From Planctomycetota bacterium (GTDB lineage: Bacteria; Planctomycetota; Phycisphaerae; Phycisphaerales; Phycisphaeraceae): 64,000 nucleotides of DNA. This document shows positions 25,861 through 36,321 of the stretch, piece after piece (within the stretch, counting starts at the first letter, position 1; each line of letters starts with the position of its first letter). Position numbers and translations under genes: made by a program. The notes beneath the pieces are model-generated. The model had not been told where the DNA came from and searched no databases. It worked only from the letters and a program-made list of their open reading frames with translations. The stretch covers positions 1 through 64,000 of the forward strand of contig JAIOPN010000023.1 of the NCBI GenBank assembly GCA_021413865.1, in the 5' to 3' direction.

Positions 25861-27987
25861 ATGCCGTTGCGCGAAGATCAGAAGATCCAGGTGCAACAGG
25901 CGACGGACATCGTCCGTCTCATCGGTGAACACGTCGCGATCAAGCCCAAGGGCAAGGAATACCTTGGCCTCTGCCCGTTCCACGACGACAAGAACCCCTC
26001 TCTCCACGTCGTGCCGCTCAAGCAGATCTACATCTGCTTCTCGTGCGGCGCGAAGGGCGATGCCTTCGCCTTCATGATGAATTATCACAAGATGACCTTC
26101 CCCGAGGCCCTCAAGCACCTCGCGGAGCGGGCGGGCATCAAGCTGGAGGAGCACCGCCGCAAGAGCGGCCCGCCGCAGGAAGGCCCGACCGACCGCCAGC
26201 GCGTCGCCGCCGCCAACGCGCAGGGTGTCGAGTTCTTTCGCGCCCTCTATCGCCACCCTGAGCACGGCCAGACCGCGCGCGCCTATGTCGCCAAACGCGG
26301 CATCTCACCCGAGATGCTCGAAGCCTTCCAGATCGGCTACGCCCCCGACCGCTGGGACGGGCTGGTCACGATGGTCCGCGAAAAAAACTGGGACGCGAAG
26401 GGCTTTACGCTCGCGGGGCTTATCAGCCCGAGGCAGAACAGAAATAGTCCAGAGTCCAGAGTCCAGAGTCCAGAGTCAAGAGCTGAAGAAGCGGAGGTGC
26501 CCGACGCCTCTGCCTCTTCGACTCTGGACTCTGGACTCGAGACTCTGGACTCTGGACTCGAGACTCTGGACTCTTCTCGTGGCCATTACGACCGCCTCCG
26601 CCACCGGCTGATCTTCCCGATCTTCGATGCGCTCGGCCGCCCCATCGCCTTCGGCGGACGCAAACTCCGTGAAGAGGATGAGCCCAAGTACCTCAACAGC
26701 CCCGAGACGATGCTCTTCAACAAGTCCGCCACGCTCTATGGTCTGCACCTGGCGAAGAAGCCGATCATCGACAGCCGCGTCGCCGTCGTCGTCGAGGGAT
26801 ACACCGACGTGATCGCCTGCCACCAGGCGGGCGTCCGCAATGTCGTCGCCACGCTGGGCACCGCGCTGACCTCGCAGCACGTCTCGGCCCTGCGTCACTT
26901 CGCCGACAAGGTCGTGCTGATCTACGACGGCGATGAGGCGGGCATCCGCGCCGCCGACCGCGCGGTTGAGGTCTTCCTCACCGGGGACATGGACGTCGCC
27001 ATCGCCACGCTGCCCGACGAGCTCGACCCCGATGAATTGTTCGCCCTGCCCGACGGCAAGGAGCGGTGGAACGTCACGATCAACTCGGCGATCGATGCGC
27101 TGGACTACCAGTTCCGTCGGGTCCGTTCGACGATGGAGTCCTCCACCACGCTCACCGGCCGTCAGCGCGTCGCCGAGGAGTACCTGACGACGCTGGCTCG
27201 GCTGGGATTAGGACAGGCCGGCGAGGTGCGGCGGGGCCTGCTGATCGCCCGGCTGGCGGAGATGTTGCATCTGGATGAACGGACCATCACAGAATTGCTG
27301 CGTCGTCTCGCGCCGGCACGCCGGCCGACGGCGCCTGCGTCCGGGGGAGCCGGGGTGTCCGGGGCGTCGGCGGGGGGGATGGGGCCTTCTCCCTCCGGTA
27401 ACACGGAGTCAAATGTTCAACCGGGGGCGGAACAGACCGAAAATAATCGGTTGCCGGACGTTGCCGGGTCGCCAAGCGCGTCTAAAATAAAGGCTCTGCA
27501 GGTCGCCGAGCGAAACCTGATCGGCTGCCTGATTCGTCACCCCGAGCTTTTCCACCTGACGTTGTCGGATGGGCGGGCTTTGGACGAGGCGGTGGCGGCC
27601 GGGGACTTGGTGACGCCGGGCGTGGCACGGTTGTACGAACGGCTGCATGCCTATTTGAGCGAAGGGACGCAGATCCAGATGGCATTGATGCTGGCGGATT
27701 TAGCGTCGGATGGCGAGACCGAGTTGTCTTCGCTGTTGATCGGGGCGGAGGCGGCGGTGGATGCGGCTACCCTGGGTGACGTTGAGCGGGCTTCCCGCCT
27801 GCTGCGTGCCGAGGCCGACGCCATCCTCGCCTACATGCGGGATTCAGAATACCGTCAGGCCCGAGCCGCCCTGAACGGTAACGAGGCGAATCAGACAGAC
27901 AGAGAGGGCCAAGCCCAGCGGTTGCTCAACGAGCACCGCAAGGCCAACCCCTCATCTATCCGTATTGCCCGGTTTACCGGGTCGTAA
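25861..27987 (+). CDS. dnaG: DNA primase
   Basis: A 708-residue primase that lays down RNA primers at the replication fork. Zinc-binding domain: CPFHDDKNPSLHVV and YICFSCGAKGDAFAF (C-x2-H ... C-x2-C) at residues ~38-70. The TOPRIM domain has VVVEGYTDVIACHQAGVRNV with the catalytic Glu and LIYDGDEAGIRAADRAVEVF with the DxD. The C-terminal helicase-interaction domain runs from ~545. Start ATG 25861 follows GAGGTGTAGG. Two oddities: a palindromic repeat insert at residues ~196-240 and a Gly/Ser/Pro linker at ~485-540 (GGAGVSGASAGGMGPSPSG). rpoD follows 141 bp later. Confidence 0.96.
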   Translation: MPLREDQKIQVQQATDIVRLIGEHVAIKPKGKEYLGLCPFHDDKNPSLHVVPLKQIYICFSCGAKGDAFAFMMNYHKMTFPEALKHLAERAGIKLEEHRRKSGPPQEGPTDRQRVAAANAQGVEFFRALYRHPEHGQTARAYVAKRGISPEMLEAFQIGYAPDRWDGLVTMVREKNWDAKGFTLAGLISPRQNRNSPESRVQSPESRAEEAEVPDASASSTLDSGLETLDSGLETLDSSRGHYDRLRHRLIFPIFDALGRPIAFGGRKLREEDEPKYLNSPETMLFNKSATLYGLHLAKKPIIDSRVAVVVEGYTDVIACHQAGVRNVVATLGTALTSQHVSALRHFADKVVLIYDGDEAGIRAADRAVEVFLTGDMDVAIATLPDELDPDELFALPDGKERWNVTINSAIDALDYQFRRVRSTMESSTTLTGRQRVAEEYLTTLARLGLGQAGEVRRGLLIARLAEMLHLDERTITELLRRLAPARRPTAPASGGAGVSGASAGGMGPSPSGNTESNVQPGAEQTENNRLPDVAGSPSASKIKALQVAERNLIGCLIRHPELFHLTLSDGRALDEAVAAGDLVTPGVARLYERLHAYLSEGTQIQMALMLADLASDGETELSSLLIGAEAAVDAATLGDVERASRLLRAEADAILAYMRDSEYRQARAALNGNEANQTDREGQAQRLLNEHRKANPSSIRIARFTGS
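26446..26579. repeat. in-frame palindromic GAGTCCA-repeat insertion inside dnaG
   Basis: The left arm (26446-26477) is made of tandem AGTCCAG units; the right arm (26519-26579) is tandem CTCTGGA units, the reverse complement, separated by ~40 nt of unique sequence. The whole forms one large potential hairpin. It is in frame and is translated as SPESRVQSPESR...LDSGLETLDSGLETLDSSR between the zinc-binding and catalytic domains, a site where primases tolerate length change. Confidence 0.85.
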
Positions 27988-28082
27988 GAGGCTCGAAGCG
28001 GCAAATACAGCAAGGAAATGGCTTTAGTCATCGAATATTAGTGGCCCCGTACCGGCGTTGAGTGTATAGAACTGGTCCAGGG

Positions 28083-28109
28083 GGACACCACGAAGAGAGC
28101 GTGGTGTCC
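28083..28109 (+). promoter_or_regulatory. perfect hairpin in dnaG-rpoD gap
   Basis: GGACACCACG (28083-28092), loop AAGAGAG, CGTGGTGTCC (28100-28109): a 10-bp perfect stem ending 19 nt before the rpoD start. No T tract follows, so it is unlikely to be an intrinsic terminator. Position recalls the processing site between dnaG and rpoD in enterobacteria; it may set mRNA cleavage or stability. Confidence 0.6.
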
Positions 28110-28128
28110 GTAACGAAAGGGTGGAAAA

Positions 28129-30066
<1,938 letters not shown>

Positions 30067-30102
30067 TCCCGCCCGCACGCAAATCTCCTCTAGTCCACAC
30101 CC

Positions 30103-30137
30103 AACCCCCGTCCCCCGTGACGGGGGTTTTTCTTTCC
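30103..30137 (+). terminator. intrinsic terminator of rpoD
   Basis: AACCCCCGT pairs with ACGGGGGTT around a CCCCCGTG-type loop, followed by TTTTTCTTT. It is the clearest Rho-independent terminator in the window and closes the dnaG-rpoD unit. Confidence 0.85.
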
Positions 30138-30195
30138 CCTCCAACTGCTCGCGGCCTCTCCCTCCTCCCTCTCTTCCACAGGGTAAAATCAAACC

Positions 30196-30918
30196 ATGCC
30201 TCTCCACAGGCCCACCGCCTCGCTCCTCCTCATCCTCCTGGCGGCCCTCACCCCCTCAAGCTCCGCCGACGACATCGAGCTCTCCCCGCGCATCGCCAGT
30301 GCCAAGGCCAAGTGCGACGCCGCGGTCACGCAGGCGGAGGAAACCCTCAGCCGCGTGAAGCTGACCGCCAAGACCGCGCTGTTCAAGGAACTGGACGCCG
30401 CGCTCAAAGACGCCCTGGACGGCCACCACAGCGAAGACGCCAACAAGATCACCGAGGTCCGCGCCCGTATCGCCGGCGAGATTTCCGACCTGACCCCGGA
30501 CAAGCTCCCGCCCGAGGTCACCGCGGCCCTGCCGGTGAAATGGAACATCCGCGTCAGCTCGAAGGAGGGCTGGCAGGCGGTCGGACGTGTGCGGGTGGAC
30601 GACAAGATCACGTTTGTCTCCACGGGCGCATGGGCCCTGAGCAACATCGAGCCCAGTACGCACACCTACGACGCCGACGGTAACCGCACGATGATCAGGG
30701 GCGCGTCCATCTACGGCGGTTATGACCCCAAGTTCAAGATGGGGGCGTTGATCGGCCGGATCGTCACCCCGGACGGCGAGGAGCATCGCTTCCTGGCGGG
30801 AGCGTCGGGCACGGTGAAGGCCGAGGGGTCTGGCCGGCTGGAACTGCGGGTCAACGAGGCGGACGCACAGACCTTCAATAACATCGGCGAGATCACGGTG
30901 GCCGTGACGCGGCAGTGA
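30196..30918 (+). CDS. secreted PA-IL (LecA)-like lectin-domain protein, paralogue 1
   Basis: A 240-residue exported protein. MPLHRPTASLLLILLAALTP to SADD is a signal peptide. Residues ~30-100 form an amphipathic helical segment (RIASAKAKCDAAVTQAEETL, IAGEISDL). The C-terminal ~130 residues match the PA-IL/galactose-binding-like fold: KEGWQAVGRVRVDDKITFVS, TGAWAL, TYDADGNR, MGALIGRIVTPDGEEHRFLA, SGRLELRVNEAD, NNIGEITVAV. Calcium- and sugar-binding residues of LecA (the DxDG and N-D region) are partly present. Nine bp separate it from a paralogue with the same architecture; both are probably one operon ending in hairpin 31661-31683. Ligand unknown. Confidence 0.75.
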   Translation: MPLHRPTASLLLILLAALTPSSSADDIELSPRIASAKAKCDAAVTQAEETLSRVKLTAKTALFKELDAALKDALDGHHSEDANKITEVRARIAGEISDLTPDKLPPEVTAALPVKWNIRVSSKEGWQAVGRVRVDDKITFVSTGAWALSNIEPSTHTYDADGNRTMIRGASIYGGYDPKFKMGALIGRIVTPDGEEHRFLAGASGTVKAEGSGRLELRVNEADAQTFNNIGEITVAVTRQ

Positions 30919-30927
30919 TCGTTTGAA

Positions 30928-31653
30928 ATGGTTATGAACGTGAAGCCGATCCCCATCCTGATATTCATTCTCGCGGCCGGCGTGTTGCACCCGGCCTGCC
31001 GCGCCGCCGAGGAAGGCCTGCCCACGCGCATCGCGAGCGCCGTCACCAAGTGTGACGCGGTGGTCAAACAGGCGGAGGACGCCTGCCGCCGCGCCAAGCT
31101 CTCGGCGAAGAACGCGCTGTTCCGGGAGATCAACTCCGCACGCGCCGAGGCGCTGGCGGCCAAAAAACTGGATGAAGTCAACCAGATCGACGAGATGAAA
31201 AAACAGCTCGCCGCCGAGATCGCGGAACTGACCCAGGGTATTCCCTCGGGCAACGTATCCCGGGCCGTGCCGCGCAAGCAGACGCTCAAGATCACCGCCA
31301 AGGGTGGCTGGCAGCAGGTGGGCAAGGTCAAGCAGGGGCAGAAGGTTACCATCGCCGCCGCGGGCACGTGGGTGCTGCGGTCAACCGATCCCAAGGATTC
31401 GGAGTACGACGTGGAGGGCCATCGGCCCAACGGCCGCATCGCCATATACGGCGGCTACGACGCGGCGTTCTACATCGGCGCGCTGATCGGCCGCGTCACG
31501 GGTCAGGACCCCAGCGTCAGGCCGTTCCTGATCGGCAAGTCGTGCGAGATGACGTTCCCGAACGCGGGGATGCTCGAGATGAGGGTCAACGAGGGGGACC
31601 AGCAACTGGTCAACAACATGGGTGAGGTCACGGTGACGATCCAGGAGCATTGA
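30928..31653 (+). CDS. secreted PA-IL (LecA)-like lectin-domain protein, paralogue 2
   Basis: A 241-residue protein laid out like its upstream neighbour: signal peptide (MVMNVKPIPILIFILAAGVL to CRAAEE, with a Cys that could be a lipid anchor), helical segment (RIASAVTKCDAVVKQAEDAC), then a PA-IL-like domain (KGGWQQVGKVKQGQKVTIAA, AGTWVLRS, GALIGRVTG, PFLIGKSCEMTF, GMLEMRVNEGDQQLVNNMGE). The shared RIASA-TKCDA and GALIGR motifs show tandem duplication followed by substantial divergence. Function is inferred from the fold only. Confidence 0.75.
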   Translation: MVMNVKPIPILIFILAAGVLHPACRAAEEGLPTRIASAVTKCDAVVKQAEDACRRAKLSAKNALFREINSARAEALAAKKLDEVNQIDEMKKQLAAEIAELTQGIPSGNVSRAVPRKQTLKITAKGGWQQVGKVKQGQKVTIAAAGTWVLRSTDPKDSEYDVEGHRPNGRIAIYGGYDAAFYIGALIGRVTGQDPSVRPFLIGKSCEMTFPNAGMLEMRVNEGDQQLVNNMGEVTVTIQEH

Positions 31654-31660
31654 TCGTCGG

Positions 31661-31683
31661 TGGTGGGGCTGGCTGCCCCACCA
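31661..31683 (+). terminator. hairpin after lectin-like pair
   Basis: TGGTGGGGC (31661-31669), loop TGGCT, GCCCCACCA (31675-31683): perfect 9-bp stem just after the stop. A second small stem AAGCCG/CGGCTT follows at 31693-31708. No T run follows the first on the plus strand, so termination strength is uncertain. Confidence 0.5.
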
Positions 31684-31712
31684 AACTCAAAAAAGCCGGC
31701 TGCGGCTTGCGA

Positions 31713-31741
31713 TGGTCACTTCTACGAACGCCTGTTATCCT
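31713..31741 (+). promoter_or_regulatory. promoter of trpA, predicted leaderless
   Basis: TGGTCA (31713-31718), 17 nt, TATCCT (31736-31741), then 6 nt to the trpA ATG. No Shine-Dalgarno is present. The same TATCCT-6-ATG layout is found at lpxD. Confidence 0.5.
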
Positions 31742-31747
31742 CTCCCC

Positions 31748-32566
31748 ATGAACCGAATCGAGCGGATTTTCCGCGACCTCAAATCACGCGGCGGCAGGGC
31801 GCTCATGCCCTTCATCACCGCGGGCGACCCCGATCTCGACACCACGGCGGCCATGCTCCCGCGCGTCGAGGAGGCGGGCGCTTCCATCTGCGAACTGGGT
31901 ATCCCGTTCTCCGATCCGATCGCCGACGGCCCGGTGATCCAGGCGTCGATGGCGTATGCGTTGTCCAAACACCTGCGCACGGCGGACATCCTCGCCATGA
32001 CGCGCCGTCTGCGCCCGCGCCTGAACATGGGCGTGGTGGCGATGGTGAGCTACTCGATCGTGCACCGCGCCGGCCCGCGGCGTTTTGTCGCCGACGCCGC
32101 TGCGGCCGGGTTCGACGGATTCATCTTCCCCGACCTGCCGCTGGAGGAGTCGGACGCCATCCTCGGCTCGGTCCGTGATGCCGGCCTGACCTGCACCCTC
32201 CTGATCGCCCCGACGACCCCGATCGAACGCGCCGAGAAGATTGCCAGAGCCTCCAGCGGGTTCGTGTATGTGCTCTCCCGCTCAGGTATCACCGGCGAGC
32301 GGGCTTCGCTTCCCGCCGACCTGGCGCAGCGCGTGCAGCGGCTGCGTGGCGTTACCGACCTGCCCATCACGGTGGGGTTCGGCGTCTCAACCCCCGATCA
32401 GGTGCGGTGCGTCGTGGAGGTGGCGGACGCGGTGATCGTCGGCTCGGCGATCATGCGCCGCGTCGCCGACGTGCGCGAACAAGGCCGTGAGCGGGTCGTA
32501 GATGAGGTATCGCGCTTCGTGTCGGAGCTGGCGGCGGGTCTGCCGGGCAGCGCCGTGGCGCGCTGA
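31748..32566 (+). CDS. trpA: tryptophan synthase alpha subunit
   Basis: A 272-residue TIM barrel that cleaves indole-3-glycerol phosphate to indole and glyceraldehyde 3-phosphate. Catalytic Glu is in ASICELGIPFSDPIADGPVI and catalytic Asp in GFIFPDLPLEE; FVYVLSRSGITGER and PITVGFGVSTPDQV bind phosphate. Start MNRIERIF at 31748 is preferred over an upstream in-frame ATG at 31712 because it matches the family N-terminus and lies 6 nt behind a -10 box. trpB is not adjacent, so the tryptophan genes are dispersed here. Confidence 0.95.
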   Translation: MNRIERIFRDLKSRGGRALMPFITAGDPDLDTTAAMLPRVEEAGASICELGIPFSDPIADGPVIQASMAYALSKHLRTADILAMTRRLRPRLNMGVVAMVSYSIVHRAGPRRFVADAAAAGFDGFIFPDLPLEESDAILGSVRDAGLTCTLLIAPTTPIERAEKIARASSGFVYVLSRSGITGERASLPADLAQRVQRLRGVTDLPITVGFGVSTPDQVRCVVEVADAVIVGSAIMRRVADVREQGRERVVDEVSRFVSELAAGLPGSAVAR

Positions 32567-32601
32567 CGGCTCACGGACGGGCTTCCTACCACGGACCGAA
32601 C

Positions 32602-32979
32602 ATGCACGTACGGCCCGCGATAACTGACGGGGTGTCGATCCTGGCACGGATCGCACGGCTGTCGCTGTGCAGCTTTTGGGCGGGGGCCATGCTGCTGGCC
32701 GGGTTGTGGCTCCTCACGCACCGCCGGTACATCGCTGCGGAGATGTTGCGGTGGCTCGCCGGCGATCCGGTGCATACGGTCCGCATGATCCACTTCACCG
32801 GCACAGGCCTCATCGCCGGCGCACAGTATCTTTTCATGTTCCTCGTTGCTGATGACCTTTGCCCCGATGCGCCGATTGTTCTTACCGGCTTCCTCGAGTT
32901 ATTCACCGCCGTCCTGGCGTTGGGTTCGCTCGCGGGGGCCGGCTGGCTGGCGTGGGCTATGATGCCCGGAGCCACCTAA
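32602..32979 (+). CDS. small membrane protein of unknown function
   Basis: A 125-residue protein with about three transmembrane helices: around residues 20-38 (LCSFWAGAMLLAGLWLL), 65-84 (FTGTGLIAGAQYLFMFLV) and 92-117 (IVLTGFLELFTAVLALGSLA). It begins 35 bp after trpA and ends 11 bp before the next gene, so it is probably co-transcribed with the following secreted protein. No family recognised. Confidence 0.6.
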   Translation: MHVRPAITDGVSILARIARLSLCSFWAGAMLLAGLWLLTHRRYIAAEMLRWLAGDPVHTVRMIHFTGTGLIAGAQYLFMFLVADDLCPDAPIVLTGFLELFTAVLALGSLAGAGWLAWAMMPGAT

Positions 32980-32990
32980 GGAGCCACTTG

Positions 32991-35540
32991 ATGTCTGGGC
33001 AACGCAGGATCGTTATTCGCACCCTCCTGACTCTCACCGTCGTGGCGGCCGCGGCGGCGTTGTTCCTACCCTTGCGGGCCGCCGGGGCGCCGGCCGGCGC
33101 AGACCTGGCGTTTGGCCCGGGCACCACGCCCCCGGCCTTGCTCTCCGACCTGTTTATCAGTATCGCGTACCAGTCGATCATGGCCAGGCAGCCGGCGAGC
33201 CGTCCTCAGTACGAGACCGCCCGCATCTTGTTCGACGCGGCCCTCTCCCTGGTCCACGACGACCCCGAACTCTGGCTGATGCGCCGTGAGCTGGCGACGC
33301 GACTGGAAGACCCCGTCACCGCCCACAAGGCGTTGGGGGAATACTGCAAGCTCGTGCCTGGGGACGACAGCGCCCAATTGACCTTCATCCTCGAATACGT
33401 GCAGACGCTCCAGACGATCGATCAGCGCGTGGCCGCGGTTGAACGGCTGCTCGACAGCCCCAGCGCGGGCAAGCTCAACGCCCCCCTGCGTTCACGGCTC
33501 GCCGGATACGTAGCCGGGCAGTTGCGAGAGACCGGCGACGTGAAACGCATGGCGTCGCGGCTCAAACAGGCGTTGGAGCTTGACGCCGCCAACGCGGATG
33601 CCGCCAAGCTCTTCGTGGACTGGCTGGCGTCCCGCAATGCCAGCAGCGTCGAGCGCGGGGTTGCCATGCTGGCTTATGTCAAGGCATCGCCGGTCGAGTC
33701 CAACGCCCGCTGGCTCCTGGGCAATCTTCTGTACAACATCGGCGCGTACGATCTGGCGGCCGAGCAGTTTATGACCTGCAGCGCATTATCCACGGGGCGT
33801 GAGGAGATCCCCGACGCTGTCACGTATTACTTCCCGTGGGCCACATCTCTGCTCGCCGCTGGCCGCCTGGATGACGCCGCGAAAATGATGGATGAACTTG
33901 AGGCCGGCTACGTCAACGCAGCCCAGGCGAAGGCCGCCAAGGAGAAGGAAGCGAAAGAAAAAGCTGGCGAGAAGAAGCCCGATGATTCTCTCTCCACCGC
34001 GCCTGCCCCCAGTGCGGATCAGCCCTCGGAGGTTCCGCCGACCCCCGCCTCTCCGCCCGCCGTGGCGGCCCAGGCCGAGCCGCAGTTGCCGCTCCAATTG
34101 GAATTCATCAACTATCTCATACGCGAGCGGAATAACCAGAAGGACCGCGCCGATGGCGCTTACAGCCGTGTCCGGGCATTACTCATCGAAGCGGCCAAAG
34201 ATGGCAAACCCGAGTCCCTTGCGAGTCTGGCGTGGAATTGCGTCTTCAGCGGGCGCGACGTGCAACTCGCCGAGGAAATGATCGCGAAGCTCCCCGAGGA
34301 AACCGCCGCACGCCTCCACCGCGTGCGCGGTTGGATAGAGTTGCGCAAGGGACGTATCACCAAGGCTCGCGAGCTATTCGCGGTGGATCACGAGGAGGAC
34401 GCCTTTTCGGCCTACGGCATGGCCCTGACACTCCCGGCTCAATCACAGCGCGACGATCGCGCTCAGGCGCTGCAGGACGTAATCGATCGCTTCCCGGCCA
34501 GTCTCCCCGGTGCGCTGGCGGCCCGTGATCTGGTCGCCCTGAGCGTCAAGCCTAAGCCCAATGAGTCGGCCGCACCGCTTATTCGCCTCATCAACTCATG
34601 GCCCGCCTCACTCCGGTCGCCCAACCTTGCCCAATATCCGTGGATTCTGATGACCGTCAAGGTGGACCCGGACCATTACGGATATGCCGAGCCTATCTGG
34701 GCCACCGTCACGGTCCGTAACATGACAGATATGCCGCTGGCCCTAGGGCACGGCGAGCCAATCGCCTCCCAGGTTCTGATCGCGGTTGCCCCCCGTCGCG
34801 CCGGAGAGGTGCTCCCCGAGCCCCCGCCGATGATCGTGGACGTCAACCGCCATCTCCGCATCGAACCGCGCCAGTCGGTCGAGGTCAAGACCCGGATCGA
34901 CCGGCAGGGGCTGGGGATGCAGATGATGACCTCTCCCACCGAGACGATGAACTTCAGCCTCACCGCCGTGCTCGACCCCACGCCTTCCCCCAAGGGTGGC
35001 GCCGTCATCCCCGGGCCGCTTGGGGCGATCACCACGACGAACATCATCCTCCGCGAGGGCATGCCGCTGACGCAGCCGAACCTTGATCAATGGGTCCGAT
35101 GGCTGGGTCCTAACAGCGACCCCGTTGACCGCATGCGGGCCCTCGCGATCCTGTCGATGCTTTCGACCCGGCTGGGCGACACCCCGGACGCAAAAGAGAC
35201 GGCCGAGAAAATGGTTGGCGCCGTCAACGGGGCATTCGACAAACTCAGCGAGATCGAGCAGGCGTGGACGGTGGCGTTTCTTCCGCCCACCGGGGACGGG
35301 TTGACGCTCTTCAAGCCCGTCCACGACGCGGCGCTGCGGAGCAAATCTCGTCTCGTGCAGTTGATCTACATGAGCCACCACGTCCGCGACGCCGAGTCCC
35401 CCGCCCTCACCGCTGCGATGCGGTCGGAGGACAAGGACGTGTCAGATTACGCACACATCGTCGCCGACGTGATCAAGGCCGGACCGCAACCGAGCGTGAA
35501 CCCCCCCGATGCATCGGCGCCCGCGCCCCCGGCCCCCTGA
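32991..35540 (+). CDS. large exported repeat (TPR-like) protein
   Basis: An 849-residue protein starting at ATG 32991 after AAGGAG (32978-32983). A signal/anchor segment (RIVIRTLLTLTVVAAAAALF) opens it. Residues ~50-300 are helical pairs like TPR repeats (ETARILFDAALSLVHDDPEL, WLLGNLLYNIGAYDLAAEQF). A charged Lys/Glu/Ala stretch (AKAAKEKEAKEKAGEKKPDD) and a Pro-rich linker sit at ~305-360, more helical repeats follow to ~540, and a beta-rich section (PDHYGYAEPIWATVTVRNMT) precedes a final helical part ending in Pro/Ala. No catalytic motif seen. Its length and export suggest an envelope scaffold, which is inference. Confidence 0.65.
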   Translation: MSGQRRIVIRTLLTLTVVAAAAALFLPLRAAGAPAGADLAFGPGTTPPALLSDLFISIAYQSIMARQPASRPQYETARILFDAALSLVHDDPELWLMRRELATRLEDPVTAHKALGEYCKLVPGDDSAQLTFILEYVQTLQTIDQRVAAVERLLDSPSAGKLNAPLRSRLAGYVAGQLRETGDVKRMASRLKQALELDAANADAAKLFVDWLASRNASSVERGVAMLAYVKASPVESNARWLLGNLLYNIGAYDLAAEQFMTCSALSTGREEIPDAVTYYFPWATSLLAAGRLDDAAKMMDELEAGYVNAAQAKAAKEKEAKEKAGEKKPDDSLSTAPAPSADQPSEVPPTPASPPAVAAQAEPQLPLQLEFINYLIRERNNQKDRADGAYSRVRALLIEAAKDGKPESLASLAWNCVFSGRDVQLAEEMIAKLPEETAARLHRVRGWIELRKGRITKARELFAVDHEEDAFSAYGMALTLPAQSQRDDRAQALQDVIDRFPASLPGALAARDLVALSVKPKPNESAAPLIRLINSWPASLRSPNLAQYPWILMTVKVDPDHYGYAEPIWATVTVRNMTDMPLALGHGEPIASQVLIAVAPRRAGEVLPEPPPMIVDVNRHLRIEPRQSVEVKTRIDRQGLGMQMMTSPTETMNFSLTAVLDPTPSPKGGAVIPGPLGAITTTNIILREGMPLTQPNLDQWVRWLGPNSDPVDRMRALAILSMLSTRLGDTPDAKETAEKMVGAVNGAFDKLSEIEQAWTVAFLPPTGDGLTLFKPVHDAALRSKSRLVQLIYMSHHVRDAESPALTAAMRSEDKDVSDYAHIVADVIKAGPQPSVNPPDASAPAPPAP

Positions 35541-35558
35541 ACGACGAAAGCCACGGCC

Positions 35559-36305
35559 ATGGCCGCTCCACACGCGTCCGACCACTCCGCCCGCGCTGCA
35601 CCGCCGACGCTCCTCCTTTTCGACATCGACGGCACCATCCTCAAGTCCGGTGGGGCGGGGATGCGGGCGATGTACCGCGTCGCCGAACGCATGTTCGGCG
35701 AGGACCACAAGTGGGACGGCATCAACCCCGCGGGCAATCTCGATCCGCAGATCTTCGCCGAGTTCGTCGCGCTCAACCGCATCGAGCGGGGCCACGACCA
35801 CCACCAGCGGTTCCACGACCACTATGTCGATGAATTGCGGCGGGAGTTCGAGGCGTCGCACCACCTTGTCCGGGTGATGCCTGGCATCCACGAGGTTTTC
35901 ACATTGTTGCACCACCGGGCCAGGCACCGCGGCGATGTCGTCCTGGGCCTGCTCACCGGCAACTACACCCGGGCGGTGCCAATCAAACTCGGGGCGGTTG
36001 GCGTGGACGTGTCGTGGTTCACGGTGACGGCCTACGGCGACGAAGGCCGCACACGCCCGGACCTCATGCCCGTCGCCCTCCACAAGTTCCACCGCCTCAC
36101 CGGACTGCCCGCGGACAGACGCCGCGTCATCGTCATCGGCGACACCCCGCGCGACGTCGAGTGCGCCCACGCCCACGGCTGCGTTGCGCTCGCCGTGGCG
36201 ACCGGCGGCCACGGCGTCGAAGAACTCACCGCCGCCGGCGCCGACGTGGTGGTGCGCGACCTGGCCGATCCATCGCCGCTGCTGGCGCTGATCGATCGGG
36301 CGTAA
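35559..36305 (+). CDS. HAD-family phosphatase (phosphoglycolate-phosphatase-like)
   Basis: A 248-residue haloacid-dehalogenase hydrolase. Motif I is LLLFDIDGTIL with the nucleophile Asp, motif II LGLLTGNYTR with Thr, the conserved Lys region is around PVALHKFHRLTG, and motif IV is VIVIGDTPRDVECAHAHGC. A helical cap lies between residues ~35 and 110. The preferred substrate among small phosphoesters cannot be told. It follows the exported protein by 18 bp and converges with nuoN (16 bp apart). Confidence 0.85.
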   Translation: MAAPHASDHSARAAPPTLLLFDIDGTILKSGGAGMRAMYRVAERMFGEDHKWDGINPAGNLDPQIFAEFVALNRIERGHDHHQRFHDHYVDELRREFEASHHLVRVMPGIHEVFTLLHHRARHRGDVVLGLLTGNYTRAVPIKLGAVGVDVSWFTVTAYGDEGRTRPDLMPVALHKFHRLTGLPADRRRVIVIGDTPRDVECAHAHGCVALAVATGGHGVEELTAAGADVVVRDLADPSPLLALIDRA

Positions 36306-36321
36306 CCTTGTTGGATGGGAT

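Noticed and set aside
26446-26579. CRISPR-like array
   Set aside because: Units are 7 nt, contiguous and palindromic as a whole, inside a coding frame, with no spacers.
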